From the NCBI GenBank assembly GCA_964537285.1, contig CAZHZT010000204.1, positions 1 to 5,652 on the forward strand: 5,652 nt of DNA. The letters run 5' to 3'. This document shows, piece by piece, positions 1-5,652 of this stretch. The stretch comes from CAZHZT01 sp964537285. GTDB taxonomy: Bacteria; Bacteroidota; Bacteroidia; Chitinophagales; Saprospiraceae. Under the pieces are notes generated by a model, which was given only the letters and a program-made list of their open reading frames with translations, was not told the origin of the DNA and did not search any database. The position numbers and the translations under genes were made by a program. Within the stretch, counting starts at the first letter, position 1; every line of letters begins with the position of its first letter.

Positions 1-16
1 CAGCCTTGATTTTTTG

Positions 17-42
17 CTACTTTTTTATCAAGAAAAAAGTAG
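17..42. repeat. A/T-rich perfect palindrome at window edge
   Basis: Perfect 10-bp inverted repeat: CTACTTTTTT at 17-26 and AAAAAAGTAG at 33-42, with a 6-nt loop ATCAAG. The loop is itself complementary to CTTGAT at 5-10, so a second, competing fold is possible, and GCCTTG occurs on both sides (3-8 and 48-53). It lies beyond the hairpin that follows the receptor gene and no convincing coding frame covers it. From memory, similar CTACTTTT...AAAAGTAG palindromes recur between genes in Bacteroidota genomes, so this may be one copy of a dispersed element or part of a terminator. The structure is seen directly; the role is a guess. Confidence 0.5.
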
Positions 43-84
43 ATAAAGCCTTGGTAAACAGAACTGTGTAAAGGTTTTTGCAAG

Positions 85-118
85 CATGAGTCATTCCGAA
101 AATTCGGGATGACTCATG
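85..118 (-). terminator. Hairpin after the TonB-dependent receptor gene
   Basis: Inverted repeat with 16-base arms at 85-100 and 103-118 (CATGAGTCATTCCGAA against its reverse complement), with one imperfect position, 95/108. That pair is a G-U wobble in plus-strand RNA but a C-A mismatch in minus-strand RNA. It starts three bases beyond the receptor stop codon (122-124), where a transcription terminator is expected. The bases that follow on the minus strand (CTTGC) are only a poor U-tract, so efficient intrinsic termination is not assured. Confidence 0.5.
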
Positions 119-121
119 TTC

Positions 122-2521
122 TTACGGGTTGTTCACCTTACTAAGATTTCCAGAAAAGGGAACTTTAAGGGTAAAAATAAAATTACGCCCCTGTTCAGGA
201 ACATTGATCAAGCGATAGCGGCTAAGGTGTGCAAGATAAAAAGTATCGAATAAGTTTTGTACTTGAAAACTGACTTCTAGTTTACGTCCTTTCCAGTTAA
301 TGTCAAGTCCCGTTCCCAGTCCCCAAAGCTCGTAGGCCGGCGTAGAAACTTCTGAACGGTCTACCCTTAAGTTGCCTTGGGCTGCAAAGTGGTATTGGTG
401 ATTGATTTCAATGTAAAAATCATCAAACCAGTTTGTGTTGGAAAGGGAGTAGCGGAGGTCCGTTCGGATCGAAGGCTGGGGTGTAAAGGGCAGTGCCAAT
501 CGGGTTTTAGGGTTATAACTTTGCACAAAATCAATTGCTTGGCGAAGCTGTAAAGAAGGGAAAAAGTCCCAGGTCCATTGTAATTCCCCTCCGGTGTAAA
601 TAGCATCATCCTGGCGATATTTGAAGATTTGCCCGGATTCGGGCAGGGGGGAAAATCGGGCAGGGAAGGTTGGCCCCAGATAAATGTAATTGTCAAAATA
701 ATTGAAGTACACAGCGATGCTGCCGTAAAATTTATCAAAATTCCAGTCAGCGCTAAGGTCAAGTTGATAGCCTTGTTCAGACTGGAGATCCGGAGTGCCT
801 ACTTCGTGCCGGAAAGTTCCGTGGTGTATGCCATTGGAAACCGTTTCTGCGGGGTAGGGGACCCTGAAACTTTTACCAATATTGGCTTTTAGTACCCATT
901 TGCCATCCTGTAAAGTCAGGTTGGATCCAAGGGAGGCAGACCAATTGAAAAAGACATCATCTGTTACCGGGGCGATAAGCGAATCGGTAATGTTCTCGTT
1001 GCTGTCCCACACGAATTGGCGGAAGAAAGAGGTCTGATTTTCGCCATAATCCAGGCGCAAGCCCGCATTGAGTATCCAATAGGGTTTCAGCTCTTTTTCA
1101 GTGATGGTAAAAAAGCCTCCCCTAAACGTTTGAAAATTGGGAAGCAGGAATTCAAATCCGCCTCGTTGGTTTTGTTGCCACTGCAAATTGAAGCCATGGA
1201 CATTTTTCCATGAGTCACTCATGTAGTGCTCATAATGAGCTGCTACGCTAAACGTTTCCAATTCCAGCTCCATTGCGAGCGTGTTATTAGGATCTATTTG
1301 AGAGCTTGGAATGCTGTGAAACTCCGGGAAAGAAAATTCCTGGCGGAAATTACGCTGGAACCCTGCGTCAATAGCTAGGTGGTCCCGGCCAAACATGAAG
1401 GTGTGGTTTATGGAAAAACGGTAATGTGTCACTTCTTGTTTGGGAACATCAATATCGCGCGTATTGCCATCCGGGCTTAGGGCATAGCTCAATGGGCGGC
1501 CAACAGCTCCTGCGAACAAGCCTGCTTCAAGAAAGTATCGGCTAAAATGAAATCGCGTTACGCCCCATCGGCGTTTTATGCCTGCTGCAATGCTGAAGCT
1601 TTCCTCGTTGCCGGCAGTGTTTTTTAGTTGTTCATCAAAAATGGGGAGCACGAAAGTGTTGTAAATAAACTGGCTGGCGGGAACGCGGTAATCCGCAAAA
1701 TCCTGGCGACTGTAGCGGGCTGTTACAAAAACATCATCAAGATTAAATCCCAGGCGTGCAGAACCACCCCAATGCTGGTTGTTGGTTTTGTGAATACCCA
1801 GAACACTGCCGCTGAATGTATTGGCAGGGAGTATTTTGCCGGGCATTATATTGATGACGCCGCCTAAACCATCTGAGCCATACTGTAAAGAACCTGGTCC
1901 TTTGATGATTTCGACCCGTTCCACATCGAACTGATCGATTTCGAGGCCGTGATCGCTGCCCCACTGCTGGCTTTCTTGTTTAATCCCCTGATGATTGACG
2001 ATGATGCGATTAGACGATAAACCCCGAATAACGGGCTTGGCTATGCCAACACCGACATTTATAGCGCTTATTCCGGGTATTTTTTCAATGGATTTTGCAA
2101 AAGCTCCCTGCATGTTTTCTTGAAAAAAAACTTCAGAAAGATGTTCTGAAGAAAGGCTTTCTTCCTGTTTGGCATGTTCTTCGGTTACTTCTACTTGTTC
2201 AAGCAGGTTGTTTCTGGGAGAAAGAAAAAGGTATAAATTAGGGGCACGACCATTGGATACATTGACTAGTGTATCAACAGGGGCATATCCAATGAAGCCG
2301 ATTTGCAAGCTGTATAGGCCGTCTGGAAGTTCAGAATAGGAGAATTTTCCATCTGAATTGGTAGAATTCTGAAGGCTATCAGGGAGCAAAAGAATATTAG
2401 CTCCAGGCAGAGGCGTTTGTGTCTCGTCAAAAACAAAACCCTGAATTTGGGCATTTAAAATGGCACTATTGAATAGTAGTAAGCACTTTATAAAACCAAC
2501 TAATAATAACTTCGAATTCAT
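122..2521 (-). CDS. TonB-dependent outer-membrane receptor, ZnuD-like (probable metal uptake)
   Basis: A 799-residue outer-membrane transporter, driven by TonB-ExbBD, that would import a scarce substrate into the periplasm. Order of parts: signal peptide (1-24, cleavage ILNA|Q); carboxypeptidase-regulatory-like beta domain (about 26-100); TonB-box-like EQVEVTE (108-114); plug (about 115-225) with the family motif VERVEIIKGPGSLQYGSDGL and GGVINI; beta-barrel to the end. The ATG at 2521 is preferred over an in-frame TTG at 2542 because it starts the signal peptide directly. Substrate clues: Asp190-His191 in SDHGLEID just before the plug motif, Glu457 in GFEFLLP, and His566/567/572 in HHGTFRHE. 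As I recall, these match the places where Neisseria ZnuD holds its zinc ligands. The specificity for zinc or another divalent metal is therefore inferred; membership of the receptor family is near certain. Oddly, ten residues follow the usual terminal Phe (789). It is divergent to the lipoprotein gene at 2602. Confidence 0.95.
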   Translation of the reverse strand: MNSKLLLVGFIKCLLLFNSAILNAQIQGFVFDETQTPLPGANILLLPDSLQNSTNSDGKFSYSELPDGLYSLQIGFIGYAPVDTLVNVSNGRAPNLYLFLSPRNNLLEQVEVTEEHAKQEESLSSEHLSEVFFQENMQGAFAKSIEKIPGISAINVGVGIAKPVIRGLSSNRIIVNHQGIKQESQQWGSDHGLEIDQFDVERVEIIKGPGSLQYGSDGLGGVINIMPGKILPANTFSGSVLGIHKTNNQHWGGSARLGFNLDDVFVTARYSRQDFADYRVPASQFIYNTFVLPIFDEQLKNTAGNEESFSIAAGIKRRWGVTRFHFSRYFLEAGLFAGAVGRPLSYALSPDGNTRDIDVPKQEVTHYRFSINHTFMFGRDHLAIDAGFQRNFRQEFSFPEFHSIPSSQIDPNNTLAMELELETFSVAAHYEHYMSDSWKNVHGFNLQWQQNQRGGFEFLLPNFQTFRGGFFTITEKELKPYWILNAGLRLDYGENQTSFFRQFVWDSNENITDSLIAPVTDDVFFNWSASLGSNLTLQDGKWVLKANIGKSFRVPYPAETVSNGIHHGTFRHEVGTPDLQSEQGYQLDLSADWNFDKFYGSIAVYFNYFDNYIYLGPTFPARFSPLPESGQIFKYRQDDAIYTGGELQWTWDFFPSLQLRQAIDFVQSYNPKTRLALPFTPQPSIRTDLRYSLSNTNWFDDFYIEINHQYHFAAQGNLRVDRSEVSTPAYELWGLGTGLDINWKGRKLEVSFQVQNLFDTFYLAHLSRYRLINVPEQGRNFIFTLKVPFSGNLSKVNNP

Positions 2522-2531
2522 AGCTAGGCAT

Positions 2532-2578
2532 TTGCAACGCAAAGAAAGTAATTAATCTGAACTTGCAACATGATTGCA
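2532..2578. promoter_or_regulatory. Possible operator: paired TTGCAAC copies in the divergent gap
   Basis: The 80-bp gap between the divergent receptor and lipoprotein genes holds TTGCAAC at 2532-2538 and again at 2563-2569, 31 bp apart (about three helical turns). The second copy also forms an inverted repeat, TGCAA (2564-2568) with TTGCA (2574-2578), separated by 5 bp. This could be a binding site for a shared regulator such as a metal-responsive repressor. The repeats are seen; the function is inferred, and 7-bp repeats in a short gap can arise by chance. Confidence 0.25.
2540..2568 (-). promoter_or_regulatory. Possible Bacteroidota-type promoter for the receptor gene
   Basis: On the minus strand TTTCTTTG (2547 down to 2540) matches five of the six fixed positions of the Bacteroidota -7 element TAnnTTTG. 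A GTTG at 2569-2566 lies 18 bp upstream of it, in the place of the -33 TTTG element. Transcription would start roughly 12 bases before the ATG at 2521, giving a very short leader. Both elements are imperfect, so this is only a candidate. The proposed -33 element overlaps the second TTGCAAC copy. Confidence 0.3.
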
Positions 2579-2601
2579 TGTTTAATAAACTAAACATTAT
2601 A

Positions 2602-3453
2602 ATGAAAAATATAGCAAGTAGTTTATTTCTGGCCCTATCATTATTTGTCGTTTCGTGTGAAAATGAGGAAGTTGATACCACAGCTCCTACTATGGAAGTA
2701 GTGAGCTGGAATCCAACGCCTTCTCCGCAGGAAGTCTGCGGCACTATCGATGAAACTGTTTTTTCCGTTACAGGAGGAGATATCCTTTCCTTTGATGTCA
2801 TCTTTAGAGATAATGCCAATTTATCCCAATACAAGATTGATATTCACAGCAACTTTGATTGCCACGGGCATGGTGCCGGCACAGTCCCGGGCATTGCACC
2901 ACCTGACTTAGTCAGTGTAACAACGGATTGGGCGATGCTGGATATTAAAAGTCTGACCGGTTCTGAGCAAAATGTTTCCCGGGAACTTCAAGTACCCGAA
3001 AGTGTTACTGCCGGGAATTACCATTTTCAAATTCAGGTACTGGACGAATCGGGTAATGACAACCCCTTTGCCAACTTTTTTTCCATAAGAGCTACCAATC
3101 CTTTAGACAATGTGGCACCGGTTGTTGCCGTTGAAATTCCGGCTCAAAGCAGTTTTTCTGCTTCCAAGGGAAGTAAAATTCGCTTTAAAGGCGAAGTGAC
3201 CGACGATCGTTCATTGAGCGATGGAGGAAATGGGGTTCTATTTTTAAATTATACTGACCTAAGCTCGGGCAATACTTTTAACACGGATCAGGTTTTTGCG
3301 TTCGGAGCAGAGATCGTTGATAGTTATCTTTTTGATTTTGAATATACAGTACCTAATACACTCAAACCAGGTGATTATCGTTTTATCCTGGCTGCCACGG
3401 ATGGGGTACGGAATGTGGGAGAATTAGTGACCTTTTTGGTGGAAGTGAATTAA
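2602..3453 (+). CDS. DUF4625-like lipoprotein, probably surface-exposed, with His/Cys metal-type motif
   Basis: A 283-residue lipoprotein. The ATG at 2602 is chosen over upstream in-frame TTG (2563) and ATG (2578) codons because it gives a compact lipoprotein signal, with lipobox VVSC and Cys19. The residues after the cysteine, ENEE, are acidic like the surface-export signals described for Capnocytophaga and Bacteroides lipoproteins, so display on the outer face of the outer membrane is likely. The mature part reads as two beta-sandwich domains: about 27-165, with DNANLSQYKID and a GNYHFQIQVLDESGND closing strand pair, and about 168-283, with the similar GDYRFILAATDGVRN. The first domain fits my memory of DUF4625. 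Its IDIHSNFDCHGH segment (His82, Asp86, Cys87, His88, His90), together with Cys46 and His141, could bind a metal. Next to a ZnuD-like receptor, a role capturing metal for that receptor is plausible but unproven. Confidence 0.88.
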   Translation: MKNIASSLFLALSLFVVSCENEEVDTTAPTMEVVSWNPTPSPQEVCGTIDETVFSVTGGDILSFDVIFRDNANLSQYKIDIHSNFDCHGHGAGTVPGIAPPDLVSVTTDWAMLDIKSLTGSEQNVSRELQVPESVTAGNYHFQIQVLDESGNDNPFANFFSIRATNPLDNVAPVVAVEIPAQSSFSASKGSKIRFKGEVTDDRSLSDGGNGVLFLNYTDLSSGNTFNTDQVFAFGAEIVDSYLFDFEYTVPNTLKPGDYRFILAATDGVRNVGELVTFLVEVN

Positions 3454-3473
3454 TGCGGGTTCGTATTTTCAAT

Positions 3474-3523
3474 GAATGGAATCGAAGCACTTCTGGCGAG
3501 CCAGAAGTGCTTCGATTCCATTC
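3474..3523. terminator. Bidirectional terminator hairpin between convergent genes
   Basis: Perfect 23-bp inverted repeat: arms 3474-3496 and 3501-3523, loop CGAG at 3497-3500. It sits between the lipoprotein stop (3451-3453) and the stop of the convergent membrane-protein gene (3534-3536), so it can serve both transcripts. Neither side has a clean U-tract (CTAAAATACC on the plus strand, ATTGAAAATA on the minus strand), so termination would rest on the very stable stem. The position and perfect pairing are seen; the function is inferred. Confidence 0.75.
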
Positions 3524-3533
3524 CTAAAATACC

Positions 3534-4718
3534 TTACTTTTCTCTTTTCAACACTTGAAAAGCTCCCCAGGCGGTACCCAATAGTAGTACTAAAGCATTC
3601 CAATACAAATTGGCGCGTTCATTTTTAGCAATATGCTCTATATAAGTGGATTTTATAGAAGTTAGTGTGGAATGTGTGCCTCCGATCTTCAGGTCTTTGG
3701 CCTTACCTTTGACTTTTACACTGAGCGAATGATCTTTTTTGGTTAGTGTCAGCGTTGTTGATTGAGGGTTGATAATCTCAATAAAACCTTCTTTTTCGAG
3801 CTGGTGAGGTATTTTTTGGGTGCTTATCGTTCCTGATTTTATTCCGGAAACCATAGGTTGATCGAGTTTGTTGGCTTCCCTTTGAAAATCAAGTCCACTA
3901 ATAAGTTTATTGTAAATTAAAAAAGTAGAATCAACTACAGGAATGAGGCTAAATTCTGCTGCTTTCTCTGTGCTTACTGAAAACTGAATCATTTTGGAAG
4001 AATCGCCGAGCACTTGCTCGAATTCTATATCGGGAAAGCTAAGCGTACTATTATTTAGATAAAACTTAGCTTCCATGTCCGCATCATACAAGCGTCCGAT
4101 AATTTCATCGTAATCCAGTGTGAAGCTTAAAGCCGTCTGTTTTTTCAGGGGCATGCTGACTAATTGGGTGCGCCCTCCCTCTATTTGCAGCTCCAAAGGC
4201 CCGTGAACTTCTTTAGTGAAAGAAACAGTATCGAAATGAGCGTGTTTTACCGGGAAAACTTCAAAGTGATCCACGAGTAAGTTCGTGTTCAAATCCCAAT
4301 CCTGCTCAAGGCGGAAGGCGACAAAACGCGTTTCGGCTTCCAGTTCAAATTGGATAGAAGGGGTTTTCATGGATCCTAAACCAATGAGCAAGACACAAGT
4401 AACCCCAATAATGACCGGCCAGAACCATTTCTTTTTAGCGAAAGAAGAATGCTTAGCAGGGGCTGGTTGATACAGGTTTTGGATGAAATTCACCAGAGAT
4501 TCCCGCAACTGATTGGCTTCAGCGGATAATTCTGAGGTATTTCTCGTGCCCAGGTCTTTATGCCGCTGCCATTGATGGTATCTTCCTTCCAAAATATAGA
4601 ATTGATCCAGAAGATCCTGTCGCTTGTTAGCTTCAAGGTAATCCTGAATGCCCTCAAAGAGTTCCTTGAGGCGATCTTTCCTCAGCAGTTCGAGCAATTG
4701 ATGTTTTTTCAGAGCCAT
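3534..4718 (-). CDS. EAD11-like adaptor protein with two transmembrane helices and a periplasmic domain
   Basis: A 394-residue membrane protein. Residues 1-85 are helical and fit Effector-Associated Domain 11: short helices (LLELLRKDRLKELFEGI), then a YILEGRYHQWQRHKDLG core (41-57) and a closing helix with LRESLVNFIQNL (71-82). EADs are adaptor domains that pair with matching EADs on effectors such as proteases or nucleotide-using enzymes in bacterial conflict systems. Helix 1 spans about 98-116, preceded by AKKK; helix 2 spans about 371-390, followed by KREK. The positive-inside rule puts the EAD and tail in the cytoplasm and residues 117-370 in the periplasm. That segment is beta-rich, has no cysteines, and I do not recognise its fold. 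The gene starts inside the stop codon of the secreted-protein gene (TGATG), implying translational coupling. I infer that it relays an envelope state to a cytoplasmic effector. The EAD11 call comes from reading the pattern, not from a profile search. Confidence 0.85.
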   Translation of the reverse strand: MALKKHQLLELLRKDRLKELFEGIQDYLEANKRQDLLDQFYILEGRYHQWQRHKDLGTRNTSELSAEANQLRESLVNFIQNLYQPAPAKHSSFAKKKWFWPVIIGVTCVLLIGLGSMKTPSIQFELEAETRFVAFRLEQDWDLNTNLLVDHFEVFPVKHAHFDTVSFTKEVHGPLELQIEGGRTQLVSMPLKKQTALSFTLDYDEIIGRLYDADMEAKFYLNNSTLSFPDIEFEQVLGDSSKMIQFSVSTEKAAEFSLIPVVDSTFLIYNKLISGLDFQREANKLDQPMVSGIKSGTISTQKIPHQLEKEGFIEIINPQSTTLTLTKKDHSLSVKVKGKAKDLKIGGTHSTLTSIKSTYIEHIAKNERANLYWNALVLLLGTAWGAFQVLKREK

Positions 4719-5431
4719 CAGAGTTTGATTTTGATCTCACAGGCAATAGGGGTAATCCCGTCATGAGCTTCTTTGCCCTGGACTTCCAGGGTGTAGGTGC
4801 CTGAGGGGAGGTCTTCAGGCAGTTTGATCTTAATGGCTTTCCCTGCGCGAATGGAGCGACAATTATTGATGCATTTAAACTCCGTATGGCCCACGATGCG
4901 CCACTTTATTTCGGTGGCTCTGGTAGAGGAAACACATTGAAGCAAATAGGAACTCTTATCCGTTGCTGTGCCGGTGGAGACGGGCACATAGGTCGTGTTG
5001 GAGTTCAGCTCACCGATAAAGCCTAGTAAGCCAATGAAGCGGGCATAGCGGGTTTCTACATTTTTCAACAATACATCTCCGGTGTTCCAATCAAACGTTT
5101 GTCCTTCCTCAAGCGGAATATCCAATCGGTAATATAGATCCCTTGGGATGCCGAAGCCTCGGATAGATACGGGCTGATCAACATCTACAGGTATGGATAA
5201 AGAAATTTGTTCCGGTTCTTCAGATGAATAGCGCAGCGGGCCCCTGGTAAAGCTAACAAATACCAGGTCATTGGCGCTTACTTTGGATTTGTAAAAGCCT
5301 TCGCAATGTTGACCCCGGTTTTGATACTTCAAATTTCCAAACACATCGGCCGCTTCTATTTTGGGGTCGCATTGGGCAAGGATTGAGCCGTGTGCCAGGA
5401 AGATTATAAACAGTAGACAGATTGATTTCAT
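4718..5431 (-). CDS. Secreted six-cysteine protein coupled to the EAD membrane protein
   Basis: A 237-residue exported protein of unknown family. Residues 1-20 form a signal peptide ending ILAQ. The next residue is Cys21, but Gln at -1 breaks the lipobox, so a soluble periplasmic or secreted product is more likely than a lipoprotein. The mature chain has six cysteines (21, 43, 166, 187, 191, 231), enough for three disulfides; 187 and 191 form a CINNC pair. The sequence looks beta-rich, and the end (LPEDLPSGTYTLEVQGKE, 204-221) resembles the last strands of an immunoglobulin-like sandwich. The ATG at 5431 follows an A-rich run (CATAAAAA), as is common in this phylum. Its TGA shares one base with the ATG of the EAD protein gene, so the two are very likely made together. 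It could be a ligand or partner for the periplasmic part of that protein; this is inference. Confidence 0.85.
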   Translation of the reverse strand: MKSICLLFIIFLAHGSILAQCDPKIEAADVFGNLKYQNRGQHCEGFYKSKVSANDLVFVSFTRGPLRYSSEEPEQISLSIPVDVDQPVSIRGFGIPRDLYYRLDIPLEEGQTFDWNTGDVLLKNVETRYARFIGLLGFIGELNSNTTYVPVSTGTATDKSSYLLQCVSSTRATEIKWRIVGHTEFKCINNCRSIRAGKAIKIKLPEDLPSGTYTLEVQGKEAHDGITPIACEIKIKL

Positions 5432-5450
5432 TTTTTATGTTTTAGAGTTG

Positions 5451-5458
5451 GAAATTTA
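5451..5458 (-). promoter_or_regulatory. Weak -7-like element before the secreted-protein gene
   Basis: On the minus strand TAAATTTC (5458 down to 5451) matches TAnnTTTG except for the last base, 19 bases before the ATG at 5431. I find no convincing -33 TTTG at the expected distance upstream. The cassette may have its own promoter here or be read through from the upstream gene. Confidence 0.2.
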
Positions 5459-5460
5459 TG

Positions 5461-5513
5461 CCGCTTCGCGGTGATATTTTCTTTTGAGGTGGCTCTCCCT
5501 GAGCACCTCAAAA
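5461..5513. other. Two hairpins in the gap upstream of the secreted-protein gene
   Basis: The 106-nt gap 5432-5537 holds two inverted repeats. One is CCGC-TTC-GCGG at 5461-5471 (4-bp stem). The other runs from 5482 to 5513: TTTTGAGGTG (5482-5491), a bulged G at 5492, then CTC (5493-5495), a 5-nt loop, and the complementary GAG plus CACCTCAAAA (5501-5513), giving 13 pairs. On the minus strand the larger one lies 24 bases after the stop of the upstream partial gene. In either direction the U-run is 5' and the A-run 3', the reverse of a classical intrinsic terminator. It could attenuate read-through, protect an RNA end, or terminate in a non-canonical way. Confidence 0.45.
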
Positions 5514-5537
5514 AAGAATTCTGCGCCTTAGGTACGG

Positions 5538-5652
5538 TTATTTTCCACCTTCTTTGACAAATTGTGTGGAACATTTAAGAATCTTATCCACCTCCCTAAT
5601 CAAAAGCCTTTCCTCCCCATCCAAGCTTCCACTCAAATGATCTACTCGAAGC
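5538..5652 (-). CDS. 3' end of an unidentified gene, cut by the window edge
   Basis: One minus-strand frame stays open from the right edge (first full codon at 5651) to a TAA at 5538-5540, giving the last 37 residues of a protein. The other two minus-strand frames have stops in this stretch. The visible tail is charged and probably helical: LSGSLDGEERLLIREVDKIL, then KCSTQFVKEGGK. I do not recognise it. It reads in the same direction as the secreted and EAD protein genes, 106 nt upstream, and may be the first visible member of the same operon; the effector expected for an EAD adaptor could be here. An open frame this short can occur by chance, so confidence is moderate. Confidence 0.55.
   Translation of the reverse strand, partial: LRVDHLSGSLDGEERLLIREVDKILKCSTQFVKEGGK

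Noticed and set aside
2..46. Short frame at the left edge as the end of another gene
   Set aside because: Only 14 codons, low complexity, and it coincides with the A/T palindrome.
629..892. Plus-strand open frames inside the receptor gene (629-892, 1016-1213, 1628-1867)
   Set aside because: They lie antisense within a gene with clear family motifs throughout, and their translations show no domain or signal.
2522..2542. TTG start extending the receptor by seven residues (MRCKCLA)
   Set aside because: The extension adds polar residues before a complete signal peptide that starts at the ATG at 2521, and it would overlap the proposed promoter.
2563..2601. Upstream TTG (2563) or ATG (2578) start for the lipoprotein
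   Set aside because: Either would put 8 to 13 extra, partly hydrophobic residues ahead of MKNIASS, which already begins a compact lipoprotein signal with the cysteine at position 19.
2466..2834. Minus-strand 122-codon frame spanning the divergent gap and the lipoprotein start
   Set aside because: It overlaps both real gene starts and the probable promoters; its sequence shows no domain.
4285..4766. Plus-strand open frames opposite the EAD protein gene (4285-4470, 4560-4766)
   Set aside because: They are antisense shadows of the coding frame with no recognisable product and no initiation context.
4718..5431. Secreted protein as a lipoprotein (Cys21 after the signal peptide)
   Set aside because: The residue before the cysteine is Gln, which does not fit the lipobox, and ILA-Q is a good ordinary signal-peptidase site.
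1..5652. Mobile element, CRISPR array or toxin-antitoxin genes
   Set aside because: I saw no transposase or integrase motifs, no regularly spaced repeats and no small paired genes; the inverted repeats present are single hairpins next to gene ends.

Overview
The window looks like chromosomal DNA from a member of the Bacteroidota. The evidence is a TonB-dependent receptor with an N-terminal carboxypeptidase-regulatory-like domain, a lipoprotein whose anchoring cysteine is followed by an acidic ENEE stretch, starts preceded by A/T-rich sequence rather than Shine-Dalgarno motifs, and signal peptides ending in Ala-Gln. No tRNA, rRNA, CRISPR array, transposase or integrase is visible. The genus cannot be fixed from this sequence.

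Left half (1-3530). A TonB-dependent outer-membrane receptor (122-2521, minus) and a lipoprotein (2602-3453, plus) are divergently transcribed from an 80-bp gap. The receptor shows the layout of ZnuD-type metal receptors: a Asp-His pair in the plug, a Glu in a GFEFLLP segment and a HHGTFRHE segment in the barrel. The lipoprotein resembles DUF4625 proteins and carries a His/Cys/Asp-rich motif (DIHSNFDCHGHG). I infer an outer-membrane metal-acquisition pair, with zinc the leading guess. The gap holds two TTGCAAC copies 31 bp apart, one overlapping a possible promoter -33 element. The receptor gene is followed by one imperfect hairpin next to its stop and an A/T-rich palindrome at the window edge.

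Centre (3454-3533). The lipoprotein gene converges on the next gene, with a perfect 23-bp inverted repeat and a 4-nt loop between them, probably a bidirectional terminator.

Right half (3534-5652, minus strand). A cassette reads leftwards: the 3' end of an unidentified gene (stop at 5538), a 106-nt gap with two hairpins, a secreted six-cysteine protein (4718-5431), and a two-transmembrane protein (3534-4718) that overlaps it by one base (TGATG). The N-terminal about 85 residues of the membrane protein fit Effector-Associated Domain 11 (EAD11), an adaptor domain known from bacterial conflict and regulated-death systems. It is followed by a transmembrane helix, about 250 periplasmic residues and a second helix. 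This is the most novel part of the window: an apparent trans-envelope module joining an EAD adaptor in the cytoplasm to a periplasmic domain and a co-translated secreted partner. Any effector would have to be encoded beyond the right edge or elsewhere.
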